From Kitasatospora sp. DSM 101779 (GTDB lineage Bacteria; Actinomycetota; Actinomycetes; Streptomycetales; Streptomycetaceae): 50,526 bases of DNA. The stretch is taken from positions 1,855,189 through 1,905,714 of the forward strand of contig NZ_JAHTIK010000001.1 in assembly GCF_025655475.1 (NCBI RefSeq), in the 5' to 3' direction. The position numbers were made by a program, and so were the translations under genes. Below the pieces are notes generated by a model, which did not search any database, was not told the origin of the DNA, and saw nothing but the letters and a program-made list of their open reading frames with translations. This document shows positions 8,896-17,865 of this stretch, in pieces. Position 1 is the first letter of the stretch; each line of letters opens with the position of its first letter.

Positions 8896-10218
8896 TCATG
8901 TCTCGCGTCCTCCGACCGGAGTCGGATCGGCCCCCGTGCGGCCGGTGTTGACCGACCGCCGGGCCGTCCGGCGGTCGCCCGTCGTTCCGCGCCGTTGACA
9001 CGGGCTCAGCGCGGACCGCACCATCCGGAACGGCGCGGGTACGCCGAAGCGCAGCAGCGCCGCCACCGCCGGGGCGGGGTCGTCGGCGGCGAACCAGGCG
9101 TGTTCGGTGCGGGGCTCCGGCCACAGGCCCCAGGGGCGGCAGCGGTCCTGCCAGGCACCGGCCACCGCCGAGTACGTGTCGAGCCGGCCCGCCCGGAAGC
9201 GGCGCGGCCGCTGCGGCCCGGCCGGGACGGGGCGCCCGGTCAGCCAGAGGTGCAGGGCGCGGACGACGTCCACCCCGTCCACCGTCTCGAAGAGGCGGAA
9301 CTGGGCGCCGTTGCGGGGGTTGAAGTCCAGCAGTTTGTAGCGGCCGTCCCGCCGGTCGAGGCGCCAGTCCAGGTCGGCGCTGCCGCAGTAGCCGATGGCC
9401 TCGCAGAAGTCGGCCGCCAGTGCGGCGAGTTCGGGGTTCGGCCGGGTGTGGCCGCGGGTGGTGACCCCGCTCTCCGGCGGCCAGGAGCGGTCCTTGACGC
9501 CGGTGAAGACGACCAGCGGCCTGCCGCCGGGCCCGCAGCAGAGGTGGGTGATCCAGTCCTCGGCGCAGGACTGCGGGACGTACTCCTGGAGCAGCACCGA
9601 GAGCGGGCCGTCCGAGGGGCAGGCGGCCAGCAGGGCGGGCTCGTCCGGCACGATCGTGGTGTGGCTGACGGCGGGGTTCACCTGCCGGGTGAAGGGGGCG
9701 AGGTTCTTCAGGACGACCGGGTAGCCCCAGTCCCGGGCCGTGGCGAGGAGTTCGGACCGGTCGGCCGGGGTCGCGGCGCGGGGGGTGGTCACGCCGTGCG
9801 CCCGGCAGAGCTCGTACAGCCCGCCCTTGTCGGCGAGCCGGCGCGGCAGGTCCGCCGGTACCGGGGGCAGCAGGAAGTGCCCGGCCAGTTCGGAGCGGTG
9901 CTCGGCGAGCAGCACGGCGGCCTCGTCGTCGGTGGGCACCGCGACGGCCCGGCGGCCGATCGCACGGCCGGCGGCCAGCACGGCGGCGACCAGAGCCCCG
10001 GCCGGCTCGCCCGCGCCGGTGGGCCGGACGAAGGCCCGCCGCACGTAGCGGGAGAGCGCCGTCGGGGTCAGCGCGTCCTCCACCATGGCGTACACCGGGA
10101 CGCCGGCCCGGCCCAGCGACCGAACGGCGCCGTACGCTCCGTAAGCGTCCGGGTAGCGGCCGACCTTCACCATCAGCACGGGTACTCCGCGGTCCAGTTC
10201 CGGGCCCTCGGCCTGCAT
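8896..10218 (-). CDS. ATP-grasp carboxylate-amine ligase-like protein (copy 1)
   Basis: The 440-residue product matches the one from 6130-7350 throughout ('AVRSLGRAGVPVYAMVED', 'AVPTDDEAAVLLAEH', 'GYPVVLKNLAPFTRQ', 'YKLLDFNPRNGAQFRLFET'). It therefore has the ATP-binding Lys and metal-binding D-x-N of the fold. The ATG at 10218 has GGAGG 8 nt upstream; the frame is open much further upstream but lies over the GH16 gene. The last 45 residues are a basic, low-complexity extension absent from the paralogue. It begins 20 bp after the GH16 stop, consistent with the same transcript. No membrane segment is present, so it should act in the cytoplasm on precursor sugars, acceptors or lipid-linked units before export. 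Confidence 0.87.
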   Translation of the reverse strand: MQAEGPELDRGVPVLMVKVGRYPDAYGAYGAVRSLGRAGVPVYAMVEDALTPTALSRYVRRAFVRPTGAGEPAGALVAAVLAAGRAIGRRAVAVPTDDEAAVLLAEHRSELAGHFLLPPVPADLPRRLADKGGLYELCRAHGVTTPRAATPADRSELLATARDWGYPVVLKNLAPFTRQVNPAVSHTTIVPDEPALLAACPSDGPLSVLLQEYVPQSCAEDWITHLCCGPGGRPLVVFTGVKDRSWPPESGVTTRGHTRPNPELAALAADFCEAIGYCGSADLDWRLDRRDGRYKLLDFNPRNGAQFRLFETVDGVDVVRALHLWLTGRPVPAGPQRPRRFRAGRLDTYSAVAGAWQDRCRPWGLWPEPRTEHAWFAADDPAPAVAALLRFGVPAPFRMVRSALSPCQRRGTTGDRRTARRSVNTGRTGADPTPVGGRET

Positions 10219-10238
10219 CCGGTCCACCTCCTCGGGGG

Positions 10239-11519
10239 TCAGCGCTGCCAGACGGCGACCCAGCCGACGTCCAGTCGGGCGGAGTCGGTGCCGGGCGGCG
10301 GAGCGGTCTGGAAGCCGACCGCCAGGTTGATCACGAGTTCCATGGCCACGTGCGGGATCGCGGTCGGTTCGGTGACCTTGAAGCGCTGGACGCCGTCGAC
10401 GTACCAGGTGACCGAGTCGGGCTGCCAGTCGACCGCGAAGACGTGGTAGCCGCCCGAGAAGTCGGCCGGGCCGTAGCGGTTGCCGATGTGGGTGTCGCTG
10501 CCGTCGGCGGTCCGCCAGTGCAGGTTGGAGTCCACGTACGAGGCGCTGTTGATGAACTCGGCGATGTCGATCTCGGGCGGGGTGCCGCGCGCGTCGGCGG
10601 GGATCAGCCAGAACGCCGGGAACATCCCCTCGGCCGCGACCGGCACCTTGACGGCGGCGGCGAACCAGCCGTAGGTGAAGGTGTGCCGCGGCGCGCCGTC
10701 CCAGTGGTCGCGGCCGGTGCTGATCATGCCGGAGGTCCACGGGTAGGTCTTGCCGTCGCTGCCGTGGGTGTCCCGGCGCTCGGCGGTGAGGGCGAGGTCG
10801 CCGTTGCCGACGGAGACCTGGCCGGGCAGGTACCACTGCAGTTCGTGGTTGCCGGCGTTGGTGCAGCCGCCGTCGTTCCAGTCGTAGCAGGTGGCCCAGT
10901 CCGCGGTGTTCAGGCGGGAGCCTGTGAAGTCGTCGTGGAAGACCTGGTGCCAGGGCCCCGGCGGGGTCGGCGGGCCGGTCGCCTCCTGGGTGCTCGGCCC
11001 GGCCGCCTGGGCCCGCGACGCCGGGGAGGTCAGGGCGGTCGGGTCGCTGCAGGCGGTGGCACCGGCCAGCACGCAGGCCGCGACCAGTGCACCGGCCCGC
11101 AGCGCCGAGCGGTCGTACCGGCCGGGCGGCGGCGGCCCCTGGCGGGTGGAGCGGGTGGCCGGGTCGGACGGCGGCAGCCGGCGCCGCGGGTAGGGCAGCA
11201 CCAGCAGGGTGGTGAGGACGGCGAGCTCCACCAGCACCCGGCGGGCCGTGAAGGTGTGGGTGAGCAGCAGCGGGGCGGCGGCCAGGGCCGCGAGGACGGC
11301 GCTGCAGGCGACGGCGGGCACCACGGCCGCCATCGGCGCGTACCGGGACCGCGCCGGCCAGCGGCACCGCAGCACCAGGGCGGTGCCCGGGACGGCCAGC
11401 AGCGCGACCGCGGCGAGGACGGTGCGGACGCGGCCCGCGGGCAGCACGGTGGCCGCGGCCCCGGCCCAGGCGAGGCCGGCGAGCACGCACCGCACCGCCG
11501 GTCCGGCGAAGCTGTTCAC
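10239..11519 (-). CDS. Membrane-anchored glycoside hydrolase family 16 protein
   Basis: The 426-residue protein has a C-terminal GH16 beta-jelly-roll (about residues 195-426) with the catalytic motif 'EIDIAEF' at about 316-322 (nucleophile Glu, assisting Asp, acid/base Glu) and family blocks 'WATCYDWNDGGCTNAGNHELQWY' and 'FPAFWLIPADARGTPP'. It resembles endo-beta-1,3- or 1,3-1,4-glucanases and polymer transglycosylases. Unusually, the first 115 residues hold about three hydrophobic helices, followed by a fourth hydrophobic stretch with a lipobox-like 'VLAGATAC' near residue 155. The catalytic domain is thus presented outside the cell on a membrane anchor. Its ATG overlaps the upstream gene's stop (ATGA). 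It probably trims or releases the polymer made by this locus. Confidence 0.9.
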   Translation of the reverse strand: MNSFAGPAVRCVLAGLAWAGAAATVLPAGRVRTVLAAVALLAVPGTALVLRCRWPARSRYAPMAAVVPAVACSAVLAALAAAPLLLTHTFTARRVLVELAVLTTLLVLPYPRRRLPPSDPATRSTRQGPPPPGRYDRSALRAGALVAACVLAGATACSDPTALTSPASRAQAAGPSTQEATGPPTPPGPWHQVFHDDFTGSRLNTADWATCYDWNDGGCTNAGNHELQWYLPGQVSVGNGDLALTAERRDTHGSDGKTYPWTSGMISTGRDHWDGAPRHTFTYGWFAAAVKVPVAAEGMFPAFWLIPADARGTPPEIDIAEFINSASYVDSNLHWRTADGSDTHIGNRYGPADFSGGYHVFAVDWQPDSVTWYVDGVQRFKVTEPTAIPHVAMELVINLAVGFQTAPPPGTDSARLDVGWVAVWQR

Positions 11520-13429
11520 GGCTGCCTCCCGGTGGGATTCTGCTGGCCGGTACTGCTGCCGCCGGCGCCCCAGGGCGGTGCGACCTGGCCGACGACGCCC
11601 GCGGACGGAGCGGTGTACTGGTAGACCACCGCGTCGGGGCTGGTGTAGACGGCGCGGAACTCCGGCGACCCGGCGGCGAGTTCGGCCAGCCGCCGGACGG
11701 TGTCCTCGGGCAGCGCCCCGGTCAGCCGGAGGGCCTCGGCCTGCGCGCGGGTGAGCACCAGGTAGGACGGGCCGGGCACCACCGGAACGGTCAGCTCGCG
11801 GCGCAGCAGCGGCAGCGGGTCGGCGAGCATGATGCGCTGTTCCTCCGCGGACAGCTGGCTGAGGATGACCCGGGTCCGGTCGTCGTAGTTGAACTCACCG
11901 CCGGGGAGGTCGCCGGTGACGGAGACGATGCGCGTGCCCGACGGGGCGTCCGCGGTGACCTGCTTCAGGGCCGCGACCTCCTGCGGGCTGAAGTAGTTCA
12001 TCGCCTCCTTGCTGTAGTAGTTGCCGAACATGCCGAGGGCGAGCGCGCCCGCAGCGACGGTGGCGAGGGCGCGGTGCAGCACGGGCCTCCGGCCGCTGCG
12101 CAGTATGACCGTGCCGGCCAGGAACGCCGTCGCCGGGAGGACGAACAGGTAGGCGCGCAGGATCATCTCGCCGCCGTAGCTGTTGCCGAGCAGCAGCGGC
12201 AGCGGGCCGAACAGCACGGCGACCAGGCCGGTGCGGCGGACCCAGCGCTGCGAGATCAACGCGACGACGGCGAGCAGGCCGAGCACGGCGCACATGCCGA
12301 GGGAGAGCCGGGCGACCATCGCCTGGTCGGGGGCGATGGTGCCGAACCTCAGCTGGCCCGGTGGGCGGACGTTGCTGTTGGTGGCGCTGAGGCCGGCGAT
12401 CAGCTGGTTGGCGTTCTGCGCGAGGTACTTGTGGGCGACCGTGTAGTCCCAGGCGAAGGTCATCGCGACGGCGGCGCCCAGCACCGGCAGGACGGTCCGC
12501 CGGTTGCGGCGCGGCAGGCTCAGCATGGCGAGGACGCTGATCGTCATCACCGGGGTCAGCGGGTGCGAGATCACGATGCCGGCGAGGACCACCACCGTCA
12601 TGGCGTACCAGCCGAGCCAGGGTGTCCCGGCGGTGAGCGCGGTGGCCGCCGGCGGTCCCTCGGCGGCGGCCGCGGCGGCCCGCCGGAGGGCGGCGAGCCT
12701 GCCGAGCACCAGCGCGAGCAGCAGCACGAACAGCAGGAAGGCGAACGCCTGCGGCGAGAAGTAGTCCTGGCCGACCCAGGAGACGGAGTAGAAGAGCCAG
12801 ACCCCGCCCCAGACCAGGCGGCGGCTGTCGGTGAGCGCGCGGTAGAGCAGCAGCAGCGGGCCGAGCAGCATCAGGTTGGCCAGCAGCGGGTACCAGGAGG
12901 CGTAGCCGAGCGCGGAGTGCAGCCCGGTGGCGCGCAGGAACAGCACGTTGAGCTGGAAGAAGCCGGGCCACTCGTTGTAGAGCTCCAGGCCGCCGGCGTT
13001 CGGCACGGTGCCGTTGTGCCGGAGCATGGCGTCGACCACCGCGATGTGCTTCCACGCCCAGGCGTAGCGCAGCGTGGGGTACAGCACGCTCGGGGTGGCG
13101 TGGATCATCGTGATCAGCGCGACGACGTACGCGGCGGCCCAGCCCTGCGGGATGCGCGGCTGGTAGAGAACGGCGACGAAGCCGGCGAGCAGGACGGCGA
13201 AGCCGGCCCAGTAGGTCATCGGCAGGGCCTGGAGCAGGCCGAGGTCGCCCAACCGGTCGAGGCGGGCGCCGCGCAGCGCCAGCACCCACAGCGCGGCGGC
13301 CACCGGCAGCGCGCCGACGGTGAGCCAGGCGGCCGGGCCGCGTCCGCCGAGCGCCCGGGCCAGCAGAGCCGCGGTCGGGCGGCGCTGAACCGGCGGGCGG
13401 CTCGTGTCGGCGATCTGCTGGTCAACCAT
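11516..13429 (-). CDS. Large polytopic membrane protein, candidate GT-C glycosyltransferase or polymerase
   Basis: The 637-residue protein has roughly 12 hydrophobic helices between residues 35 and 455 and a soluble extracytoplasmic-type C-terminal region (about 470-637). It lacks a recognised family motif that I can name with certainty. An acidic/aromatic extracytoplasmic loop 'GLELYNEWPGFFQ' after a 'DAMLRHNGTV' segment is reminiscent of GT-C enzymes using polyprenyl-phosphate sugars, and the position in the locus suggests a polymerase or glycosyltransferase. The ATG at 13429 was preferred because a GGAGAGG site lies 7-8 nt upstream; an in-frame start 33 bp further upstream is possible. The stop overlaps the GH16 start. 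Confidence 0.7.
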   Translation of the reverse strand: MVDQQIADTSRPPVQRRPTAALLARALGGRGPAAWLTVGALPVAAALWVLALRGARLDRLGDLGLLQALPMTYWAGFAVLLAGFVAVLYQPRIPQGWAAAYVVALITMIHATPSVLYPTLRYAWAWKHIAVVDAMLRHNGTVPNAGGLELYNEWPGFFQLNVLFLRATGLHSALGYASWYPLLANLMLLGPLLLLYRALTDSRRLVWGGVWLFYSVSWVGQDYFSPQAFAFLLFVLLLALVLGRLAALRRAAAAAAEGPPAATALTAGTPWLGWYAMTVVVLAGIVISHPLTPVMTISVLAMLSLPRRNRRTVLPVLGAAVAMTFAWDYTVAHKYLAQNANQLIAGLSATNSNVRPPGQLRFGTIAPDQAMVARLSLGMCAVLGLLAVVALISQRWVRRTGLVAVLFGPLPLLLGNSYGGEMILRAYLFVLPATAFLAGTVILRSGRRPVLHRALATVAAGALALGMFGNYYSKEAMNYFSPQEVAALKQVTADAPSGTRIVSVTGDLPGGEFNYDDRTRVILSQLSAEEQRIMLADPLPLLRRELTVPVVPGPSYLVLTRAQAEALRLTGALPEDTVRRLAELAAGSPEFRAVYTSPDAVVYQYTAPSAGVVGQVAPPWGAGGSSTGQQNPTGRQP

Positions 13430-13489
13430 CGGTGGGCCCTCTCCGGGCTGGTGGCGTGTCACGGGGGGGGTGGCGCCTCGGGCGCAGGG

Positions 13490-14302
13490 TCAGTCCTTGG
13501 GCGGACCGCCGACCGGGGCGCCGATGAAGCGGGTGAACCTGCGGTAGGACCGCCAGCCGCGGGTGTAGAGGCTCTCCCGGATCGGGCCGATGCGGCTGCC
13601 GCGGCCGGCCGTCCAGTCGTCGAAGACGCTGTCCGGGGTGTCGCTGCGGACCATCAGCCGGCAGATCCGCATCGGGTCGTCGGTGGCGGAGCTGAACTTG
13701 TTCTCGACGGCGGTCGCCGAGGTCCAGCCCGCGGCGCGGACCTGGCGGCGGACGGCGGGGCTGGAGTAGCCGTGCGGGTACGCGAAGGCGGTCACCGAAT
13801 GCCCCACCGCGTCCTCCAGCCGCTTCTTGCTGCCGACGATCTCGTCGGTGCGGCGCTGGCCGTAGACCGTGTCGAGCTGGGCGTGCGTCTGGGAGTGGCC
13901 GCCGATCTCCACGCCGACCGCGTCGAGGGTGCCGACCTGGCGCCAGTTGAGCATGCGCGAGTCGGGCAGCAGGCTGCCGGTGGGCTCGCCGCCGGGCGGG
14001 TGGATGGCGCCGACCGTCACGTACAGGGTGGCGGGCAGGCCGCGCTCGGTGAGGATCGGGGCGACCGTCCAGTAGAAGTCGGCGAAGCCGTCGTCGAAGG
14101 TGAGCACCGCGGCGTTGGCGGGCAGCGCGGGCCCGCCGTGCAGGGTGGCGACCAGCCGGCGCAGCGGGACGACGGTCAGGCCGGCGTCGGCGATCCGGTC
14201 GAGCTGCTCGCGGAAGGTCTTCGGGGAGACCGTGTAGGGCGCGATCCAGTCCGGCGGGTCCTCCGAGACGGAGTGGTACAGGAAGACGGGGACGGCTCTC
14301 AT
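13490..14302 (-). CDS. Polysaccharide deacetylase (NodB-homology, CE4 family)
   Basis: The 270-residue protein has the NodB motifs: motif 1 'LTFDDGFADFY' (Asp70 and metal-binding Asp71) and motif 2 'GGHSQTH' (His136 and His140). Later 'AFAYPHGYSS' corresponds to motif 3. CE4 enzymes remove N- or O-acetyl groups from hexosamine-containing glycans. No signal peptide or membrane helix is evident, which is odd for an enzyme acting on exported polymer and suggests it modifies a cytoplasmic or lipid-linked intermediate, or is exported another way. The ATG overlaps the stop of the upstream GT2 gene (ATGA), and a 60-bp gap separates it from the next gene. Confidence 0.9.
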   Translation of the reverse strand: MRAVPVFLYHSVSEDPPDWIAPYTVSPKTFREQLDRIADAGLTVVPLRRLVATLHGGPALPANAAVLTFDDGFADFYWTVAPILTERGLPATLYVTVGAIHPPGGEPTGSLLPDSRMLNWRQVGTLDAVGVEIGGHSQTHAQLDTVYGQRRTDEIVGSKKRLEDAVGHSVTAFAYPHGYSSPAVRRQVRAAGWTSATAVENKFSSATDDPMRICRLMVRSDTPDSVFDDWTAGRGSRIGPIRESLYTRGWRSYRRFTRFIGAPVGGPPKD

Positions 14303-15270
14303 CGCGGGCTCCTCGCCGACCGGAGGACGGCCACGGACGGCCGGGGCAGCAGCAGGGCTGCGCGGCCCACGGTGTAGCCCAGCAGGGTGATTCCCGCCCC
14401 GGCGCAGAGCGCGCCCGCGGAGCGGAGGTCGGCCCGGCGCAGGTGGCGCAGCACGGCGGCGGGCAGGGTGTGCCGCAGGTAGCGCCGCTCGGAGGCGAGC
14501 GCGGGGCGCGGTCCGGTGTGCCGGGCGACGACGGCCTTGGAGCGGCCCTCGGCGTAGCAGCGGGCCCGGAAGTACGCCCAGGTGGCGCGGCCGGGCGGCA
14601 CGTGGTGGTGGACGACCGCGGCCGGGTCGTAGCGCAGCTGTGCGTCCGGGTGGCGGGCGGCCAGCCGCAGGCAGAACTCGGTCTCCTCGCAGCCGACCGG
14701 TCGGGTGCCGATCCGGCCGAGGTCGAGCCGGAAGCCGCCGGCCGAGACCGCCTCGGCGCGCCGGAAGGACATGTTGGCGCCGGTGAAGTTGCGGATCGTC
14801 GCGGGCCGTTCGGGCAGGCCCAGGTAGGAGCAGCCGACCACCCAGTCGAACTCTCCGGGGAACCACGCGGGCCTGCCGGTCTCCCAGCGCGGCCGGACGT
14901 ACCCGCCGACGCCGAGCACCGCCGGGTCGCGGTAGCCGTCGAGCAGGCGGTCGGCCCAGTCGGGTGCCGCCACCGCGTCGTCGTCGAGGAAGGCGACCAC
15001 GTCGCCGCCGACGGCGCGGACGCCGGTGTTCCGTGCACCGGACAGGCCGCGGCGCTGCTCGTTGGGCAGCACCCGGACTCCGGGCCAGTGCTGCTCGGCG
15101 CGGCGGGCGAGTTCGGGGCAGTGGTCGACGACCAGGACCAGTTCCTCCGGCGGCCGGCGCTGGCCGCGGACGGAGTCCACGGCGGCGCACAGGTCGTCCC
15201 AGCGGTCCAGGGTGTAGGCGCAGATGACGACGGACAGCGTGGTCCGCGCGGCGGGCGGGGCGGTGGTCAT
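14299..15270 (-). CDS. GT2 family glycosyltransferase
   Basis: The 323-residue GT-A enzyme begins with the nucleotide-sugar strand 'LSVVICAYTLDRWDDLCAAVDSV', has 'GLSGARNTGVRAVGGDVVAFLDDDAVAAPDW' with the metal-binding acidic cluster, and the acceptor-side 'GANMSFRRAEAVSAGGF' and 'GCEETEFCLRL' blocks containing the catalytic-base acidic pair. The last 45 residues include one hydrophobic helix that may tether it to the membrane. It probably adds one sugar to a lipid-linked repeat unit. It is coupled by 4-bp overlaps to both the upstream flippase and the downstream deacetylase genes. Confidence 0.9.
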   Translation of the reverse strand: MTTAPPAARTTLSVVICAYTLDRWDDLCAAVDSVRGQRRPPEELVLVVDHCPELARRAEQHWPGVRVLPNEQRRGLSGARNTGVRAVGGDVVAFLDDDAVAAPDWADRLLDGYRDPAVLGVGGYVRPRWETGRPAWFPGEFDWVVGCSYLGLPERPATIRNFTGANMSFRRAEAVSAGGFRLDLGRIGTRPVGCEETEFCLRLAARHPDAQLRYDPAAVVHHHVPPGRATWAYFRARCYAEGRSKAVVARHTGPRPALASERRYLRHTLPAAVLRHLRRADLRSAGALCAGAGITLLGYTVGRAALLLPRPSVAVLRSARSPR

Positions 15271-16643
15271 GCCGTCCTCCTTTCGGGCGCCTTCATCCAG
15301 CGTGGCATTGTCAGCAGCAACGGCACGGCGACGGCGCAGCAGGCGAGCAGCCAGGCGAGTCCGACCCCGGTGAGTCCGTACACCGGGAGCAGTACGGCGG
15401 TGAGGCCGATGACCAGCACGCAGTGGGCGACCTGGAGGCCGATCAGCCGCCGCAGGTTGCGGCGGACCCGCGCGACGTCGATGGCGACGGTGATCAGGAC
15501 GGTCGGCAGCGAGGCGATCGCCATCAGCCGGAGCACCGGGGTGCCGTGCGCGGCGTAGCCGGGGCCGAAGAGGCCGAGGATCCACGGCGCGGCGGCGACC
15601 ACGACGGCGGTGGCGGCGGCGACCAGCAGGCCGGCGTGGCGGAGCATCCGCCGGGCGAGTTCGGGGAGCCGGTCGGGCCGGTGGGCGCCCTCGACGACGA
15701 GGGAGGCGCCCATGCTGAAGACGGCGATGTCGAAGGTGTCGGCGATGATCCAGGCCAGCGAGTAGTAGGCGTTCTGGGCCGCCCCGAGCTGGGCGAGCAC
15801 CATCAGCGGCAGCACGGCGTAGGTGGTGATGGCGGCGAGCTTGCCGAGGTAGTCGGCGGTGGCGTAGCGCATCAGCCGGCGCGGCATGGGCGCGCCCGTG
15901 CGGTCGGCGTGCTCGTGGGCGGGGATGGCCCGGCGGAACAGCACCGTGTTGGTGACGACGATCGACAGCAGCAGGGCGACGGCCCAGGAGGTGAGGATGC
16001 CGGTGCCGACGGCGAGGGCCGCGCAGATCGCGAGGGCGGCGGCCTTGGCGGCGGCGAAGATCATGTTCTCGCCGAGCACCCAGCCGGTGCGGCGCAGGCC
16101 GGTGAGGGCGCCGTCCTGGAGGTCGAAGATCGAGTAGCCGGCGGCGGCGATGACGAAGGCGGTGCCGAGCAGCGGCGCGCGCAGGAAGTCCAGGCTGGGG
16201 GCGACGACCGGGATCAGCAGCAGGAAGCCGCAGGCGGCGAGGGCGCTGAGCCCGCCGCTGATCGCGTAGCAGCGCAGCACCAGCCGCCGGGTGTGCCGGC
16301 CGGCCCGGGGGACGAACCGGACGAGGACGTCGCCGAGGTTGAACCGGCCGACGCCGGACATCAGGGCGGCCACCGACAGCGCCGCGTAGCTGGTGCCGAC
16401 GGTCTCCGCGCTGTACCAGCGGGTCGCGAAGATCCAGAACAGCGAGCCCAGCGCGGCCGAGAGCACGGCGCTGGCGGCCAGGATGTGCCCGTTGCGCAGC
16501 AGGGGCTCGCCCGCCGTCCGGCGGGTGACGGCCCGGACGCGGGCACGCAGCAGGGTGGCGTACGAGCACTCGCAGGGCAGCGGCAGCGGGCACGAGCAGG
16601 GGCGGGGGCCCGTGGCGCGGCGGGAGACGAGTTCGGTGATCAC
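15267..16643 (-). CDS. Oligosaccharide flippase / lipopolysaccharide biosynthesis membrane protein (copy 1)
   Basis: The 458-residue protein has about 12-14 transmembrane helices and is a paralogue of the product of 7347-8783, sharing 'LRNGHILAASAVLSAALGS', 'RFNLGDVLVRFVPRAGRHTR', 'RRLMRYATADYLGKLAA' and the late 'YGLTGVGLAWLLA'. Family members translocate polyprenyl-linked glycans. The GTG start at 16643 overlaps the preceding GT2 stop (GTGA). A cysteine-rich stretch, CSCPLPLPCEC, lies within the first 25 residues before helix 1 and is absent from the paralogue; this four-cysteine cluster is unusual and could bind metal or be acylated. Confidence 0.88.
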   Translation of the reverse strand: MITELVSRRATGPRPCSCPLPLPCECSYATLLRARVRAVTRRTAGEPLLRNGHILAASAVLSAALGSLFWIFATRWYSAETVGTSYAALSVAALMSGVGRFNLGDVLVRFVPRAGRHTRRLVLRCYAISGGLSALAACGFLLLIPVVAPSLDFLRAPLLGTAFVIAAAGYSIFDLQDGALTGLRRTGWVLGENMIFAAAKAAALAICAALAVGTGILTSWAVALLLSIVVTNTVLFRRAIPAHEHADRTGAPMPRRLMRYATADYLGKLAAITTYAVLPLMVLAQLGAAQNAYYSLAWIIADTFDIAVFSMGASLVVEGAHRPDRLPELARRMLRHAGLLVAAATAVVVAAAPWILGLFGPGYAAHGTPVLRLMAIASLPTVLITVAIDVARVRRNLRRLIGLQVAHCVLVIGLTAVLLPVYGLTGVGLAWLLACCAVAVPLLLTMPRWMKAPERRTA

Positions 16644-17860
16644 GGCTGCGTCCCGGCGGGCAGGGTGCGCTGGCGTCCGCGGCTGTAGAGGTAGCTGAGC
16701 GGTCCGACCAGCAGCCCCCGGCGGTGCAGTCGGACGAGTTCGCGCGGGGACGCGGCGCTGTTGCGGCGGCGGCCCGGGGCCATCGGCAGGGCTTTCGGCA
16801 GGCCGCGGAGGAGGTCGGCGAGCAGCGCGGGGCGCTGGACGACGGCGGCGGCCAGGTAGGCGCCGTAGCCGACGCCGAAGCCGTAGACCTGGGAGCGCAG
16901 CGCGGCCGGGGTGCGGCGGTGGCGGTGCCAGACGAGTGCGTCGGGCGCGTAGGCGACGAGGCGTCCGGCGGTGAGCACCCGCAGGAAGGCGAGCAGGTCC
17001 TCGCCGCCGCGGGTCGGAGTGCCGGCCCCGGTGGCCTGGTCGAAGCCGCCGATGGCGCGCAGAGCCTCCGTCCGGAAGGCCATGTTGGCGCCGGTGCCGA
17101 AGCGGCTGACCGTGTAGGGGACGGGCGGGTCGCCGCCCTGGTCGGCGAGCGACCAGGTGCGCGGGGCGAAGCCGCGGGAGAAGCCGCAGTGGCGTTCGAA
17201 CGCCGCCTGGGCGGGGGTGTCCAGCTCGGCGGGCAGCACCAGGCCGGTGACGCAGCCGATCCGGGGATCGCTGCGGAAGGTCGCCAGCAGGGCGTGCAGC
17301 CAGCCGGGGTCGGGCAGGGCGTCGTCGTCGGTGAAGGCGCACACCTCGCCGGTGGCGGCGGCCAGGCCGGTGTTGCGGGCCCGCGCGAGGCCGGGCACCG
17401 GTTCGTGCAGGTAGCGGATGCGGTCGCCGTAGCGGTCGCGCACCAGGTCGCGGGTGGTGAGGTCGGTGGGCGCGTTGTCGACCAGCAGCAGTTCGGCGCC
17501 CTCGGGTGCGGCCCGCAGCAGCGCGTCCAGGCAGCGCGGCAGCAGGTCGGTGCGGTCGCGGGTGCAGATGATCACGGTGAGCGTGGGCAGCGGGGCCGCC
17601 GCCGGCGGGGCGGCCGGGGTGGCGCCGAGCGCGGTGCCGGCGGTGAGCAGGGCGGCCCGCAGACCGGAGGTGTCCCCGGGGGCCGCGGTCGCGGTGACCA
17701 GGCCGAGCGGCCGGCCGTGCCGCCGCACCAGGGCGAGGACGGGTCCGCCGGCCGGCGGCGGGGCGGCCGCTCCGCCGGGGACGCGGAGGTCCTGGGGGTG
17801 GGCGAGGTCGAGGTCGACGATCGCGGCCGGCGGGTCGGGCAGCGCGGTGGCGGCGGTCAT
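16640..17860 (-). CDS. GT2 family glycosyltransferase with N-terminal extension (paralogue of next upstream gene)
   Basis: The 406-residue enzyme has a GT-A core starting near residue 100 ('LTVIICTRDRTDLLPRCLDALL'), 'LARARNTGLAAATGEVCAFTDDDALPDPGW' with the metal-binding DDD, and 'GANMAFRTEALRAIGGFD' followed by 'RGGEDL'. Residues 10-90 form an extra small domain ('VDLDLAHPQDLRVPGG...PVLALVRRHGRPLGLV') that the neighbouring gene's product also has. The ATG at 17860 has GGAG about 10 nt upstream; the alternative GTG at 17869 would overlap the upstream stop but has poor ribosome-site spacing. A C-terminal 'LVGPLSYLYSRGRQR' tail is shared with the paralogue ('LYGPFSYLYTVWHQR'). Confidence 0.88.
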   Translation of the reverse strand: MTAATALPDPPAAIVDLDLAHPQDLRVPGGAAAPPPAGGPVLALVRRHGRPLGLVTATAAPGDTSGLRAALLTAGTALGATPAAPPAAAPLPTLTVIICTRDRTDLLPRCLDALLRAAPEGAELLLVDNAPTDLTTRDLVRDRYGDRIRYLHEPVPGLARARNTGLAAATGEVCAFTDDDALPDPGWLHALLATFRSDPRIGCVTGLVLPAELDTPAQAAFERHCGFSRGFAPRTWSLADQGGDPPVPYTVSRFGTGANMAFRTEALRAIGGFDQATGAGTPTRGGEDLLAFLRVLTAGRLVAYAPDALVWHRHRRTPAALRSQVYGFGVGYGAYLAAAVVQRPALLADLLRGLPKALPMAPGRRRNSAASPRELVRLHRRGLLVGPLSYLYSRGRQRTLPAGTQP

Positions 17861-17865
17861 GGTGA

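Noticed and set aside
12074..14377. A 767-codon plus-strand open frame opposite the membrane protein and deacetylase genes
   Set aside because: It spans two real genes and their intergenic gap and has no recognisable domain or ribosome site.
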